Positions 1 through 9,329 are shown, counted from the stretch's first letter. The stretch: 45,817 nucleotides of DNA from Candidatus Altimarinota bacterium (GCA_028279865.1 JANQMV010000011.1:1-45817), one strand, 5' to 3'. A program made the numbers and translations. The notes: generated by a model from the sequence alone, not told the origin.

Positions 1-3
1 TTA

Positions 4-34
4 GCACTGTTTCAAAAAATGTGTCTGTCATTTG
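4..34 (+). repeat. Left terminal inverted repeat of the IS
   Basis: Begins GCACTGTTTCAAAAAATG and ends at TCATTTG. The reverse complement of 981-1011 is identical except for one T/G difference at the ninth base. Confidence 0.9.
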
Positions 35-76
35 TGATTAAGGTTATTGTGTAGGCAATAACTAACCAATCTAAAG

Positions 77-987
77 ATGTCGAAGCAAAAATGTCCAAAC
101 TGTTTGAGTAAAAAAGTAAAAAAAATGGAGGCAGAAGAAGAAGGTGTAATGCTTGTGGCAAAAGTTGGAGTTTGGCAAAAAATATAACAAAGAAACTACG
201 AAAAAGTGCTGAACAGTGGATTTTGGATAGAAGTACATTGAGAAGAATTGAAGAGCGAACAGATGTGAGTTTTTCAAGTAAATGGAGACAGGTACAGAAG
301 TATGCTGATTTGATATGCAGTCCTTTGGAAAGAGATTTTAGTAAAGCAAGTAAAGTTCTTTTACTAGATGCCACTTTTACGAAAATCAAAGGTAGAGATG
401 TAACAATTCATATTGCTTATGATACAGGAATAGGAGTAGTTGATTACTGGATAGATGAAACTGAGAATAAAACAGCTTACAATTATATTTTAAGGCGATT
501 GGAAGAGAAGGGATATGTTCCAATTTGCGTTGTAAGTGACCGTCATTGGAGCTTGCTTCCAAAAACGAAAGAAAGGAACCTTCCTCATCAGTATTGTTTA
601 TTTCATTTATTGCAAGAACTTAGAATAAAACTCACGAGGAGTAATACAGCTAAACCACAGGGTAAAAATGCCGTATTGTATTCAAGAATTAAGTGGATTA
701 TAAAAACAAAAGATATAAATAAACTTCCGGAAAAAATTAATTTTTTTAGGAATAAAACATTGCCTGTATTTCAGAACAAACAAAGTATTTTGAAGTGGTT
801 TTGGGAAATATTGCCTCATGCAGTTTTGCACCTTTCTTACAAAGAAAATGTAGCTAATACAACTGGTTTACTTGAAAACTTGAACGGTCAAATCAAACAA
901 AGAATTAAAACGTTTAGAGGTGTAAAATCAGAGAATTCATTGTATAAACTACTGAAAATACTCTTTTATTTTAGAAAATACAAATGA
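77..987 (+). CDS. IS1249-like transposase, made by -1 frameshift or broken by one base
   Basis: DDE-type transposase that would cut and join the ends of its IS. The ATG at 77 opens a frame starting MSKQKCPNC that ends at TAA 185-187. The rest lies in the -1 frame: slipping back one base in the eight-A run (118-125) joins CPNC to a downstream CNACGKSW, completing a CxxC...CxxC zinc finger, and then runs open to 987. The core shows candidate acidic residues in LLLDATF, VVSDRHW and TTGLLENLNG, plus QYCLFHLLQEL, which matches the QxCLFH segment of IS1249-type MULE transposases. The -1 frame has a TAA at 109-111, so it cannot start upstream by itself. Either programmed frameshifting, as in IS1 and IS3 elements, or a homopolymer indel explains the break. 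A TTG start at 172 would give a 271-residue protein lacking the finger. Confidence 0.75.
118..125 (+). promoter_or_regulatory. Candidate -1 ribosomal slippage site (A8 run)
   Basis: Eight consecutive A bases in GT-A8-TGG. A slip of one base backward here fuses the two halves of the transposase zinc finger. A AAA AAN heptamers are the usual slip sites of IS1 and IS3 elements. No downstream pseudoknot was worked out. Confidence 0.5.
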
Positions 988-1011
988 CAGACACATTTTT
1001 TGCAACAGTGC
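981..1011 (-). repeat. Right terminal inverted repeat of the IS
   Basis: Read on the minus strand it begins GCACTGTTGCAAAAAATG. It overlaps the TGA stop (985-987) of the transposase. Confidence 0.9.
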
Positions 1012-1117
1012 CTGTATCTATTTTTTGATTATTTTTGTCATGAATGATAAAATTGTTTCATTTGTTCCAGTTTAAAAGTTAAGGCAAATGAGAAAATAAT
1101 TAAAAAAATCAAAAGAA

Positions 1118-1213
1118 ATGAATATTCTTCTCGAAGATGCAACTGTAAATGATTTAAATAATAAAATTAGGCTTCAAATATGGAACCTTAAACCTCATCT
1201 ACCTCCTTGTTAA
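1118..1213 (+). CDS. Small ORF or gene remnant between IS and terminator
   Basis: An ATG-started 31-codon frame beginning MNILLEDATVND and ending HLPPC, closed by TAA. It lies 106 bp after the IS and 25 bp before a strong hairpin terminator. The frame is closed upstream by TAA at 1097-1099. I do not recognise the peptide. Its position suggests the 3' remnant of a gene broken by the IS insertion, or a short expressed peptide. No Shine-Dalgarno is seen. Confidence 0.3.
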   Translation: MNILLEDATVNDLNNKIRLQIWNLKPHLPPC

Positions 1214-1238
1214 ATAATTTCTACTAAATTTAATTATT

Positions 1239-1267
1239 GAGCAACCCAAAATGGTTGCTCTTTTTTT
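1239..1267 (+). terminator. Rho-independent terminator
   Basis: Perfect 8-bp stem GAGCAACC/GGTTGCTC (1239-1246 with 1253-1260), a 6-nt loop and a run of seven T. It ends whatever is transcribed from upstream on the plus strand, and it rules out the ATG at 1251 as a natural start for the next gene because that ATG sits in the hairpin. Confidence 0.9.
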
Positions 1268-1289
1268 GTTTAGAATTAAAATCATTTTT

Positions 1290-2147
1290 ATGAAATTAAA
1301 CTTAAAATATTGGAGCTTATTATATTCACTGCTGTTTCTTTTTGTTTTTTTCTTTTTTGCTGAATATAAAAAAGTTTATTCTCAATTTTTAGAAATTCAT
1401 TATTTAGATGTTGGACAAGGTGATGCAAGCTTAATCATAACTCCGGAGAATCAAAAAATCCTCATAGACACAGGACCTGTCGGAAATTTAAATCAAAAGT
1501 TTAAAAAATATCTTTCTTTTTTTGATAAAGAAATTGATCTTTTTATTTTAACTCATCCCGACTCTGACCACATCGGAGATGTTTTCAATCTTTTAAAGAG
1601 TTTTCAAATTAAAAAAATTGCTTTACCACAAAATTTTCAAAACAAAACTAATTTTAACCTTTTGTTAAAAGAAATTAATAGAAAAAATATCCCTGTTTTG
1701 TTTGTTAAACAAAACAATGATTTACAAATAGGTCAAAATACTTTTATAGATTTTATTTACCCTTTTTCAAATTCGTCAATACAAGAACAAAATGAATTTA
1801 AAAATTCTTCCCTCGTGTTTAAGATTCAATATGGTCATGTTTCATTTTTTTTCAGCGGAGATGCAGAGAAAAAACAAGAAAAATTAATCGTATTAAGCAA
1901 TTTTAATTTAAAGTCAAATGTTTATCAAGCTGGACATCATGGAAGCAAAAGTTCTTCAAATCAATTTTTTATCCAAAATATTCAACCGCAAAAGACTGTT
2001 ATCTCCTCTTCAAAAGATAACCCATTTGGTCATCCTCACGAAGAAATCATTTTACGCTTGAAAAAACTAAAAAGCGAAATTTATCAAACTTCAAAAGAAG
2101 GTGATTTAAGTTTTTATACAAACGGAAAAAATATCTGGAAAAAGTAA
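1290..2147 (+). CDS. Stand-alone ComEC-type metallo-beta-lactamase-fold hydrolase
   Basis: A 285-residue protein corresponding to the C-terminal hydrolase domain of ComEC/Rec2. It opens with a hydrophobic segment (about residues 8-23) that should anchor or export it, so the domain likely faces outside. Next comes HYLDVGQGDAS, the typical start of this domain, then the metal motif THPDSDHIGD (about 88-97), FSGDAE, and GHHGSKSS near residue 215. In competent bacteria this domain is thought to degrade the non-transported DNA strand. The only ComEC in this window (26170-27633) lacks this domain, so the two may work together. Start: the ATG at 1290 is chosen because an earlier ATG at 1251 lies inside the terminator hairpin. 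No Shine-Dalgarno is evident. The next gene follows after 81 bp on the same strand. Confidence 0.85.
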   Translation: MKLNLKYWSLLYSLLFLFVFFFFAEYKKVYSQFLEIHYLDVGQGDASLIITPENQKILIDTGPVGNLNQKFKKYLSFFDKEIDLFILTHPDSDHIGDVFNLLKSFQIKKIALPQNFQNKTNFNLLLKEINRKNIPVLFVKQNNDLQIGQNTFIDFIYPFSNSSIQEQNEFKNSSLVFKIQYGHVSFFFSGDAEKKQEKLIVLSNFNLKSNVYQAGHHGSKSSSNQFFIQNIQPQKTVISSSKDNPFGHPHEEIILRLKKLKSEIYQTSKEGDLSFYTNGKNIWKK

Positions 2148-2228
2148 AAAAACTCTTTTTAGACAATTCTAGACAATTGAACAGTGTTGGAATATGATTT
2201 GATCAACTTAATAATTTAATTTGAAAAA

Positions 2229-3545
2229 TTGAAAGTCATTCTTCTTGCCGCCGGACAGAGCACTCGTCTTAAACCAATTAACGACAAAGTTTTAATCCCT
2301 TTTTGTGGTAAAACGCTATTAGAACATCAAATAAATATTATTTCCAGTACCGGTTTGGATAATTTTATTGTTGTTGGAAATAAATATAATCTTTCTAAGA
2401 TTAAGGAAAAATGTCATAAGCTTTCCGGTAATTTTTACTTTGCCGAACAAAAAGATTTGAGTACCGGAATGTCCGGATGTATTTTGGCAGCAGAACCTTT
2501 TATTGAATCAAATGAAGATATTCTTGTTGTAAGTACAAATGATTTAGTAGAAGAAAATGCTTATAAATTGATATTAGAATCAATTCACCGTCGACCAAAA
2601 GCATCCTTACTTCTTGCAAAAAAAATAAATAAATATTTCCCCGGAGGGTATTTAAAGATTGATTCCAACAATCAAATCAATTCAATAATAGAAAAACCAA
2701 AAGAAGGTCAAGAACCAAGTAACTTAATTAATCTTGTTGTTCACTATCATTACAACGCTCAACTCTTTTTAAAGGAATTAAAAAGGACAAAAAGTGTAAA
2801 AGATGATTTATATGAAGTAGCTATTGATTCACAAATCAAAAAGGGAGTCGAATATTTTGCTGTTCCATATAATGGTTTTTGGCAAGCAGTTAAATACCCT
2901 TGGCATATTTTAGAATTACAAAAATACTTTCTGGAAAATATTCACTCGCACATTGATTCTAGTGTTTTCTTAGCAAAAAATGTTACAATTCACGGTCATG
3001 TATATTTAGGTAAAAATGTTAAAATTTATGAAAATAGTATAATTAACGGACCTGTTTATTTAGGAGATAATACTGTTATTGCTAATAATTCATTAATTCG
3101 TGATTCCATTATAGGAGAAAATTCTGTAATTGGTTTTAATACGGAAATTGCGCGCAGTTATTTAAATCAAAATATTTGGACACATAAAAACTATATTGGT
3201 GATAGTGTGATTGATAAAAATGTATCTTTTGGAGCAGGTTGTGTTACAGGGAACTTACGTTTTGATGAAAAAAACATAAAAGTGAAAATTAAAAAGCAAA
3301 AAATAAATTGTGGAAAAAATAAAATAGGTGCATTTATTGGTGAAAATGTACGCCTAGGTATTAATACAAGCTTAATGCCCGGTATTAAAATAGGTAAAAA
3401 CTCTTTAATTGGAGCAGGTTTACTAATTGACCAAGACATTCCGGAGAAGTCTTTCGTAAAGCAAAAAATTCAAAATATCGAAGTAATAAAAAACATTGCT
3501 CAAAACAGTTTACCGGATAGGGAAAATTTTAAACAAAAAATTTAA
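2229..3545 (+). CDS. Sugar-1-phosphate nucleotidyltransferase with left-handed beta-helix domain (GlmU-like)
   Basis: A 438-residue two-domain protein starting at TTG. The N-terminal part (about 1-235) has LLAAGQSTRLKP, the nucleotide-binding signature of NTP-transferases, and STNDLV in the expected metal-binding position. The C-terminal part (about 250-420) is a run of hexapeptide repeats (I-x-E/G-N types) that folds into a left-handed beta-helix, as in GlmU and the archaeal Sulfolobus ST0452-type bifunctional enzymes. It probably makes a nucleotide-activated sugar such as UDP-GlcNAc or dTDP-glucose in the cytoplasm; the exact sugar cannot be read from the sequence. It lies directly upstream of the AT-rich candidate origin. 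One DnaA-box-like site (3309-3317) lies inside its coding region. Confidence 0.75.
   Translation: MKVILLAAGQSTRLKPINDKVLIPFCGKTLLEHQINIISSTGLDNFIVVGNKYNLSKIKEKCHKLSGNFYFAEQKDLSTGMSGCILAAEPFIESNEDILVVSTNDLVEENAYKLILESIHRRPKASLLLAKKINKYFPGGYLKIDSNNQINSIIEKPKEGQEPSNLINLVVHYHYNAQLFLKELKRTKSVKDDLYEVAIDSQIKKGVEYFAVPYNGFWQAVKYPWHILELQKYFLENIHSHIDSSVFLAKNVTIHGHVYLGKNVKIYENSIINGPVYLGDNTVIANNSLIRDSIIGENSVIGFNTEIARSYLNQNIWTHKNYIGDSVIDKNVSFGAGCVTGNLRFDEKNIKVKIKKQKINCGKNKIGAFIGENVRLGINTSLMPGIKIGKNSLIGAGLLIDQDIPEKSFVKQKIQNIEVIKNIAQNSLPDRENFKQKI
3309..3317 (-). promoter_or_regulatory. DnaA-box-like 9-mer
   Basis: TGTGGAAAA on the plus strand, i.e. TTTTCCACA on the minus strand, inside the upstream nucleotidyltransferase gene. 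It may belong to the origin cluster or be chance. Confidence 0.3.
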
Positions 3546-3568
3546 AAGAAATTCTCAAATTTTTAATT

Positions 3569-3577
3569 TTTTCCACA
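3569..3577 (+). promoter_or_regulatory. DnaA-box-like 9-mer
   Basis: TTTTCCACA, one mismatch to the consensus TTATCCACA, at the left edge of the AT-rich region. Confidence 0.45.
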
Positions 3578-3683
3578 ATCAAAAACTTAAAAAATTGTTA
3601 TAATATTATAAATATAAACAAATAAATTTTGTTTAATTTTATTTAAAGGTTTTATAAATAATTTAAAAAAAGTTTTACAAAAG

Positions 3684-3692
3684 TTTTCCACA
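3684..3692 (+). promoter_or_regulatory. DnaA-box-like 9-mer
   Basis: A second identical TTTTCCACA, 115 bp after the first and on the same strand. Confidence 0.45.
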
Positions 3693-3969
3693 TGTTTTTC
3701 AATTCAGTTTTTTATACATGTTCAATTTTTTTGTACTCTTAGACGATACCGACAATTAAAGAAAAAATGATTTTTTTACCTATTTATAAAAATTTAAATA
3801 AATAATTCATTTTTTTATTTCAAAATATTAAAAAATAAGAGTTTTTATTATTTAATCAAAAAAAACTTAAACTATAATTATAACATAAAAAATAAAATTA
3901 AAAAACAACACTCTATATACTACTTTTTTATTTTTTATAAATAATTTAAAACAACCAATAAAGAAAATG

Positions 3970-3978
3970 TGTGGAAAA
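3970..3978 (-). promoter_or_regulatory. DnaA-box-like 9-mer
   Basis: TGTGGAAAA, the same 9-mer in reverse orientation, 73 bp before the dnaN start. Confidence 0.45.
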
Positions 3979-4051
3979 GAAAAATACAAATAATTAGGTT
4001 GATTTTTTGTTTAAAAATAAATATATTCTTTTTAGTTAAGACAAAATCAAT

Positions 4052-5158
4052 ATGAGATTAGTTTGTGAACAAAAAGAGCTTTTAAAAGGCTTGGTAATTG
4101 CAAGTAAAGCTATTAGTTCAAACAACACATTACCAATTTTAAACAATATTTTAATTAAAGCAGAAGGACAAAAGCTTTATTTTTCAGCTACAAACTTGGA
4201 AATAGCTGTAGAATATTACATTAATGCAGAAATTAAAAATGAAGGAGTAATCACTATTCCTTCAAAGATTATCACAAATTACATCAATTTTTTAAAAGAC
4301 GAAAAAATTGAATTAAACTCCAAAGAAAGTAATTTATTAATTAAATCAAGTAACTCTAGCACAGAAATTAATGGACTTCCGGCAAGTGATTATCCTTCAA
4401 TTCCAAAAACCGAATTAACTTCACAATTTAAAATTAATAGTAAAAAATTAAAAGAAGCTATTAAAAAAGTAGTTTTTGCAGCCTCAGTTTCAAGTACAAG
4501 ACCTGTTTTATCTGGAGTTTATCTAAATATTGTAGATGATAAGCTCAAACTTGTTTCAACAGATAGCTATCGCTTATCAGAACAAAAAATAACTTTAGAA
4601 AATAAAACCGAAGAGGAAATAAAAAGTATAATTCCTGCGAAAACTATTCATGAATTATTACGTTTAATTGAATTAGAAGAAGCTATTGAAGAAATCGAAA
4701 TTATCAATTCACCAAATCAAATTCTATTTAAGATTGGAAATATCTTACTAACTTCTCGTTTAATTGAAGGTGTTTATCCTGATTATGAACAAATTATTCC
4801 CAAAGAAACAAAAACAACAATTGAATTAAATGCTGAAGAATTCATCTTAACTCTAAAAAGAATAAACCTTTTTGCAAAAGAAAATAATAATAACATTACA
4901 CTTGAAATTAATAAAAAAGGTGAATTAAAAACCAGTACTTCAGTAACACAAATAGGTAAAGAAGAGTCAGTTATGCAAAGTAAAATTAAAGGTGAAGAAA
5001 ATAAAATTGCATTAAATTCACAATACCTTTTAGATATATTAAACAATTTAAATGAAGAAAATATAGTTTTACAAATTAATGAAAAAATAAACCCTATTAT
5101 TGTTAAAACAAAAGAAGAAGAAGATTTTTTGCATATTATTATGCCTCTAAAAATATAA
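4052..5158 (+). CDS. dnaN: DNA polymerase III beta subunit (sliding clamp)
   Basis: A 368-residue protein, the normal size for the bacterial clamp, which encircles DNA as a dimer and tethers the replicative polymerase. The N-terminus (MRLVCEQKELLKGL, then NTLPILNNILI) and the central VSSTRPVLSGVYL and STDSYRL segments are diagnostic; the C-terminus ends in IIMPLKI, close to the usual MPMRL. Three clamp domains of about 120 residues fit the length. The ATG has no Shine-Dalgarno. It leads a tight + strand set with mfd (12-bp gap) and femX (4-bp gap). The upstream AT-rich region with DnaA-box-like sites suggests replication-linked location and possibly DnaA-responsive transcription. Confidence 0.95.
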   Translation: MRLVCEQKELLKGLVIASKAISSNNTLPILNNILIKAEGQKLYFSATNLEIAVEYYINAEIKNEGVITIPSKIITNYINFLKDEKIELNSKESNLLIKSSNSSTEINGLPASDYPSIPKTELTSQFKINSKKLKEAIKKVVFAASVSSTRPVLSGVYLNIVDDKLKLVSTDSYRLSEQKITLENKTEEEIKSIIPAKTIHELLRLIELEEAIEEIEIINSPNQILFKIGNILLTSRLIEGVYPDYEQIIPKETKTTIELNAEEFILTLKRINLFAKENNNNITLEINKKGELKTSTSVTQIGKEESVMQSKIKGEENKIALNSQYLLDILNNLNEENIVLQINEKINPIIVKTKEEEDFLHIIMPLKI

Positions 5159-5170
5159 TTAATTTAAAAG

Positions 5171-8100
5171 TTGGATTTTAAAAATTTTTTTCCTCAAGAT
5201 TTACACAAAAATCTTGTGGATGATTTTCAGAAGTTGAAAAAAAATATAATTTCAGGTGTTGGTAATAATACTTCTAAAGTATTTTTTTTAAGTAAGATAT
5301 TAACTTTATTTCAAGAAAGTAAAAATATTCTTTGGATTGTTCAAAATGAAGAACAAGCAATTGAAATCAATAAAATACTTCATAATTTTACACAGATAAA
5401 AACACACCTTTTTATTCCTGATAAAACAGAAAATAAAATAAAAAAAAGAAATCTGGAAATTCAAACAATTATAAATTTAAATAACCTTAAAACTGATAAG
5501 CTTAATATTACAATCACAACACTGGAAGAAGCTAATTTAAAAGGAATAAAATATTCTCAAATTCAAAATGAAGCTTTACAAATCAATAAAAAAGAAAAAT
5601 TTAATTCAGTAGATTTATTTAATAAAATTATTGAACTGGGTTACAAACATTCTCAAGAAAAACACCTCAAAAAAGGTGAATATTATAAAACAGGAGATGT
5701 TTTAAGTATTTTTCCTCTTAATTCAGAATATCCGGTCAAAATTGAAATTGATTTTGAAGAAATAGTAAATATTTGGACATATAATTCTGAGAAAAATAAC
5801 GAAATTTTAGAACATTTTAACAATTTAGCTATCTTTCCTATTGAACTTAAAAAGCAAAAAAAAATAGAATTAATTAAAAATTTAACTGAAAATAACTTTT
5901 TAATTTTAGACGAAATAGATGAAATAGATGATAAATTTGAAAAAAAACTGGAAGATTTAGAGTTAAGTCAATTAATTTTTACATCTTTTCCTCGTGATGT
6001 TGAAAATTATACACATCTTCGCTATCTTTCCGTTTTAAAATTTTATAATTTATTAGACTTTTTAAATGATTTAAAAGACAAGCTTGAAAGAGGCTGGGAA
6101 GTAAATATTTTAGTCAAAAAAATTACAGAATTAGAAAATATCCTTAAGGCAGAAAATATTAGCTTTACTGATAAATTAAAAAGCAAAAAACAATTAAAAC
6201 TTACTAAATTACCGGAAAATAAATTTATTCCGTCCTCTTTTCAAAATCCTGATAAAAAAATTGCCTTAATTACCGACAAAGAGCTTTATAATTTAAAGAA
6301 AAAAAGTAAAAACAAAAATTTTGACACCCTGCAAATGGAGATACTAACTTCATTGCGTGAGGGAGATTTTGTTGTTCATTTTGATCATGGTATAGGTAAA
6401 TTTATTGGAATAAGACAAATTGAAATTGAAAAAAACACAAGAGAATATTTGGAAATTCATTATTTGGAAGGAGATAAACTCTTTGTTCCCATTGACCAAG
6501 CAGACAAGGTTTCTCGTTTTATTGGAGGAGAAGATAATGTTAAAGAGCCTCGTTTAAGCCGCTTAGGAGGAACTGACTGGAAAAATGTTACACGTAAAAT
6601 TAAAAAAGAGACTCAAAAAATAGCCAAGGAACTCCTTAAACTTTACGCAAAAAGAGCTCAAGCAAAAGGAACGGCTTTTCTGAAAGATAACAAAAATCAG
6701 AATAAATTTGAGGAAACTTTTCCATATGAAGAAACACCTGGTCAAATTAAAGCCATTCAGGATACAAAAAAAGATATGGAAAAAAAATCTCCAATGGATA
6801 GATTGGTTTGTGGAGATGTTGGGTTTGGTAAAACAGAGGTTGCGCTCAGGGCAGCTTTTAAAGCAACTCAAAGCAATAAGCAAGTTGCTTTAATTTCACC
6901 AATTACAATTTTAACCGATCAGCATTACAAAACTTTTAAGAAAAGAATGAAAGATTTTGATATAAAAATTGAAATGCTTTCACGTTTCCGAACACCGGCA
7001 GAACAAAAAAAAATCATTCAGGATTTAAAAAAAGGTAAAATTGACATTATCATTGGAACTCACAGACTTTTACAATCTGATATTGAATTTTTTGATCTTG
7101 GTTTGGTAATCATTGACGAAGAACAACGTTTTGGTGTGAAGCAAAAGGAGCGCTTAAAATCTTTTAGAGCATCAGTCGACGTTCTAACTCTAACAGCTAC
7201 ACCAATTCCCCGAACTTTAAATATGAGTCTTCATAAACTAAGAGATATTACAACAATTACAACACCTCCTCCGGGGCGTCTACCTATTATCACAGAGGTG
7301 CGTAAATACAGTGATCGATTAATTAAAGAAGCAATCGAAAGAGAAATAGATCGCAATGGGCAAGTTTATTTTTTACATAATAGAGTGGAAACAATTGAAG
7401 CAATTGCTCACAAACTTGGTCAACTAATCCCCAAAGCAAAAATTGTTGTAGCACATGGACAGCTCGGTCCAAATGAACTTGAAAAAAGAATTTTAAAGTT
7501 TAAAGAAAAAGAATGTAATGTGCTTGTTTCTTCAACAATTATTGAAAACGGTATTGATTTGCCAAATGCAAATACATTAATTGTTAATAACACGGAACTA
7601 TTTGGCTTAAGCCAACTTTACCAACTAAGAGGAAGAATTGGTCGAGGAAAAAAACAAGCTTATGCTTATTTTTTATATCATACCCAAAAACTCAAAACAG
7701 ATGCACGCAAAAGATTAAAAGCTATTGTAGAAGCTTCGGAACTTGGTAGCGGTTTTCAAATAGCAATGAAAGATCTTGAAATTAGGGGCGCCGGAGATGT
7801 TTTAGGTGCGAATCAACATGGCTCAATAAATATTGTAGGTGTTAATCATTTTATTAGATTATTAAACCAAACAATTAGCGAAATGAAGGCAGGAAATGAA
7901 GACGATGAAACGAAAGCCAAAGAAGATGTTCAAATTGAAATCCCTATAGACGCCTATATTCCCAATAATTATATAAGTGATGCAAAAGAAAAGATTTTAA
8001 CTTACCAAAGAATTGCCAGTATAAATGATTTCAAAAAACTAACAGAGCTTAAAACAGAAATTATAGAAGAGTTCGGCATTATGCCGGAGGAAACAAGCAA

Positions 8101-8371
8101 TTTATTTAAGGTTATTGATTTAAAATTGGCTGCTAAAAAAGCTAATGTTAAAAGTATTAAAACCATCTCCCAAGGCAATCAAACTAAAGATGTAATCTTA
8201 AAAATTACAGACAAAATCACAGCGGAACATATTATCAATCTTTTACAGCACAATCCGAAATGGCAAATCAGCGAAAGTAATTTAAAAATAGATTTGAAGG
8301 AGCTTGGCTTTAATTGGATTGAGGGACTTAAAAAGAGTCTTGAAAAATTAAGTCAGAAAATAAAAAAATAG
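5171..8371 (+). CDS. mfd: Transcription-repair coupling factor
   Basis: A 1066-residue cytoplasmic translocase that pushes stalled RNA polymerase off DNA and recruits UvrA for excision repair. Order seen: a divergent UvrB-like N-terminal part (about 1-380), the RNA-polymerase-binding CarD-like domain (about 392-460; [14 protein letters not shown], then [18 protein letters not shown]), helicase lobe 1 with Walker [12 protein letters not shown] (about 545-555) and Walker [13 protein letters not shown] (about 649), helicase lobe 2 with [15 protein letters not shown] and QLRGRIGRG, and a C-terminal regulatory domain. Length is slightly under the E. coli protein (1148). It starts at TTG, 12 bp after dnaN, and is followed 4 bp later by femX, so the three are probably cotranscribed. 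Confidence 0.95.
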   Translation: MDFKNFFPQDLHKNLVDDFQKLKKNIISGVGNNTSKVFFLSKILTLFQESKNILWIVQNEEQAIEINKILHNFTQIKTHLFIPDKTENKIKKRNLEIQTIINLNNLKTDKLNITITTLEEANLKGIKYSQIQNEALQINKKEKFNSVDLFNKIIELGYKHSQEKHLKKGEYYKTGDVLSIFPLNSEYPVKIEIDFEEIVNIWTYNSEKNNEILEHFNNLAIFPIELKKQKKIELIKNLTENNFLILDEIDEIDDKFEKKLEDLELSQLIFTSFPRDVENYTHLRYLSVLKFYNLLDFLNDLKDKLERGWEVNILVKKITELENILKAENISFTDKLKSKKQLKLTKLPENKFIPSSFQNPDKKIALITDKELYNLKKKSKNKNFDTLQMEILTSLREGDFVVHFDHGIGKFIGIRQIEIEKNTREYLEIHYLEGDKLFVPIDQADKVSRFIGGEDNVKEPRLSRLGGTDWKNVTRKIKKETQKIAKELLKLYAKRAQAKGTAFLKDNKNQNKFEETFPYEETPGQIKAIQDTKKDMEKKSPMDRLVCGDVGFGKTEVALRAAFKATQSNKQVALISPITILTDQHYKTFKKRMKDFDIKIEMLSRFRTPAEQKKIIQDLKKGKIDIIIGTHRLLQSDIEFFDLGLVIIDEEQRFGVKQKERLKSFRASVDVLTLTATPIPRTLNMSLHKLRDITTITTPPPGRLPIITEVRKYSDRLIKEAIEREIDRNGQVYFLHNRVETIEAIAHKLGQLIPKAKIVVAHGQLGPNELEKRILKFKEKECNVLVSSTIIENGIDLPNANTLIVNNTELFGLSQLYQLRGRIGRGKKQAYAYFLYHTQKLKTDARKRLKAIVEASELGSGFQIAMKDLEIRGAGDVLGANQHGSINIVGVNHFIRLLNQTISEMKAGNEDDETKAKEDVQIEIPIDAYIPNNYISDAKEKILTYQRIASINDFKKLTELKTEIIEEFGIMPEETSNLFKVIDLKLAAKKANVKSIKTISQGNQTKDVILKITDKITAEHIINLLQHNPKWQISESNLKIDLKELGFNWIEGLKKSLEKLSQKIKK

Positions 8372-8375
8372 CTTT

Positions 8376-9293
8376 GTGAGTAAAATGGAAAGAAATCTGT
8401 GGCAAACTTTTCTTTGGGGAAAATTCCAAAAACAAATTGGAAGAAAAACATGGTTTTTAAAAAACACTGAATCCCAGTTATTGGCCATTAAACATCCATT
8501 AATTTTTGGTTATAGTTGGATTGATATTCCCAGAGGACCCTTAGGAGAGGGGATTAAATGTCAAAAACTAATTAAAGAACTAATTCAAAACACACACAAT
8601 GATGATGTTGTTTTTATTCGCTGTATGCCCAAAAAAAACTGCAAAAAAATGAAACAAAAATTCAAAATGTATCCGGCTCATGCCAATCATCATCCGGAAA
8701 CAACATTAAAAATTAATTTAACAAAATCTGAAGAACAAATATTAAAACAAATGAAACCAAAGGGACGTTATAATATTCGTTTGGCAGAAAAAAAGGGGGT
8801 AACGGTAAAAAACTCCAGAGATGTTAATAAATTTTTTAAATTAATTCAGGAAACAACAGAAAGAAATCAATTTTGGGGACATTCTCAAGAATATTATAGA
8901 ACAATGCTGGAAGTTTTCGGTCAAAAATCGCAATTATTACTGGCAAAGTATCAAGGAGAAATAATCGCAGGCGGGATTTTTATTTATCAGGAGAAAGAAG
9001 GCATTTATTACTACGGAGCTTCAAGCAACAAATATCGCAACGTAATGGCCCCGTATTTAATTCAGTGGAAAGCAATAAAGGAAGCAAAAAAAAGAGGTTG
9101 TGAGCAATATGATTTTTTAGGAATTTCTCCGGCAAAATCGAAGAAAAATCATCCCTGGAAAGGGGTAACAAATTTTAAAAAAAAATTCGGCGGATTTATA
9201 GAAAACTATGAACCTGCACAAGAAATTGTTTTAAAACCTCTACAATATAAAGCTCTTGTCACAATGAAAAAGCTTAAGAAGTTGATAAAATAA
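8376..9293 (+). CDS. FemAB-family peptidoglycan bridge aminoacyltransferase
   Basis: A 305-residue GNAT-fold protein of the Fem family, which adds amino acids from aminoacyl-tRNA to the lipid-linked peptidoglycan precursor at the inner face of the membrane. Supporting segments are WQTFLWGKFQKQIG at the N-terminus, the well conserved MKPKGRYNIRLAEKKGV in the middle, IAGGIFIYQ and YYGASSNKYRNVMAPY, and KFGGFIENY near the end. The start is GTG at 8376, 4 bp after mfd; an ATG at 8385 is equally possible. Which amino acid is added cannot be told from sequence. Confidence 0.8.
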   Translation: MSKMERNLWQTFLWGKFQKQIGRKTWFLKNTESQLLAIKHPLIFGYSWIDIPRGPLGEGIKCQKLIKELIQNTHNDDVVFIRCMPKKNCKKMKQKFKMYPAHANHHPETTLKINLTKSEEQILKQMKPKGRYNIRLAEKKGVTVKNSRDVNKFFKLIQETTERNQFWGHSQEYYRTMLEVFGQKSQLLLAKYQGEIIAGGIFIYQEKEGIYYYGASSNKYRNVMAPYLIQWKAIKEAKKRGCEQYDFLGISPAKSKKNHPWKGVTNFKKKFGGFIENYEPAQEIVLKPLQYKALVTMKKLKKLIK

Positions 9294-9301
9294 AAAACGG
9301 T

Positions 9302-9329
9302 TTGTTTGATTTTAAATTATCTATATAAT
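9302..9329 (+). promoter_or_regulatory. Candidate sigma-70 promoter of carA
   Basis: TTGTTT (9302-9307), a 16-bp spacer and a perfect TATAAT (9324-9329), 20 bp before the carA ATG. The implied 5' leader is only about 14 nt and has no Shine-Dalgarno. Confidence 0.6.

Larger units (their letters stand above)
4..1011 (+). mobile_element. Complete insertion sequence, IS256 family (IS1249-like)
   Basis: A 1008-bp element bounded by inverted repeats at 4-34 and 981-1011 that match at 30 of 31 positions. It carries one transposase gene whose stop codon lies inside the right repeat, a compact arrangement typical of insertion sequences. The family call rests on the protein: an N-terminal zinc finger plus a MULE-type DDE core resembling IS1249. 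Only three bases precede the left end in this window, so the 8-9 bp target duplication usual for IS256 elements cannot be tested. Confidence 0.85.
3546..4051 (+). other. Candidate chromosomal origin (oriC) upstream of dnaN
   Basis: A 506-bp gene-free stretch, almost entirely A/T, immediately upstream of dnaN. It holds three exact copies of TTTTCCACA, one base from the DnaA box TTATCCACA: 3569-3577 and 3684-3692 on the plus strand, 3970-3978 on the minus strand. A fourth lies at 3309-3317 (minus). Long AT tracts between boxes could serve as the unwinding element. Origins often sit beside dnaA/dnaN. No dnaA gene is in this window, so the call is inference from boxes plus context. Confidence 0.55.

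Noticed and set aside
12-389. Minus-strand reading frame across the IS
   Set aside because: Lies opposite the transposase; low-complexity Leu/Phe-rich translation from A-rich coding DNA.
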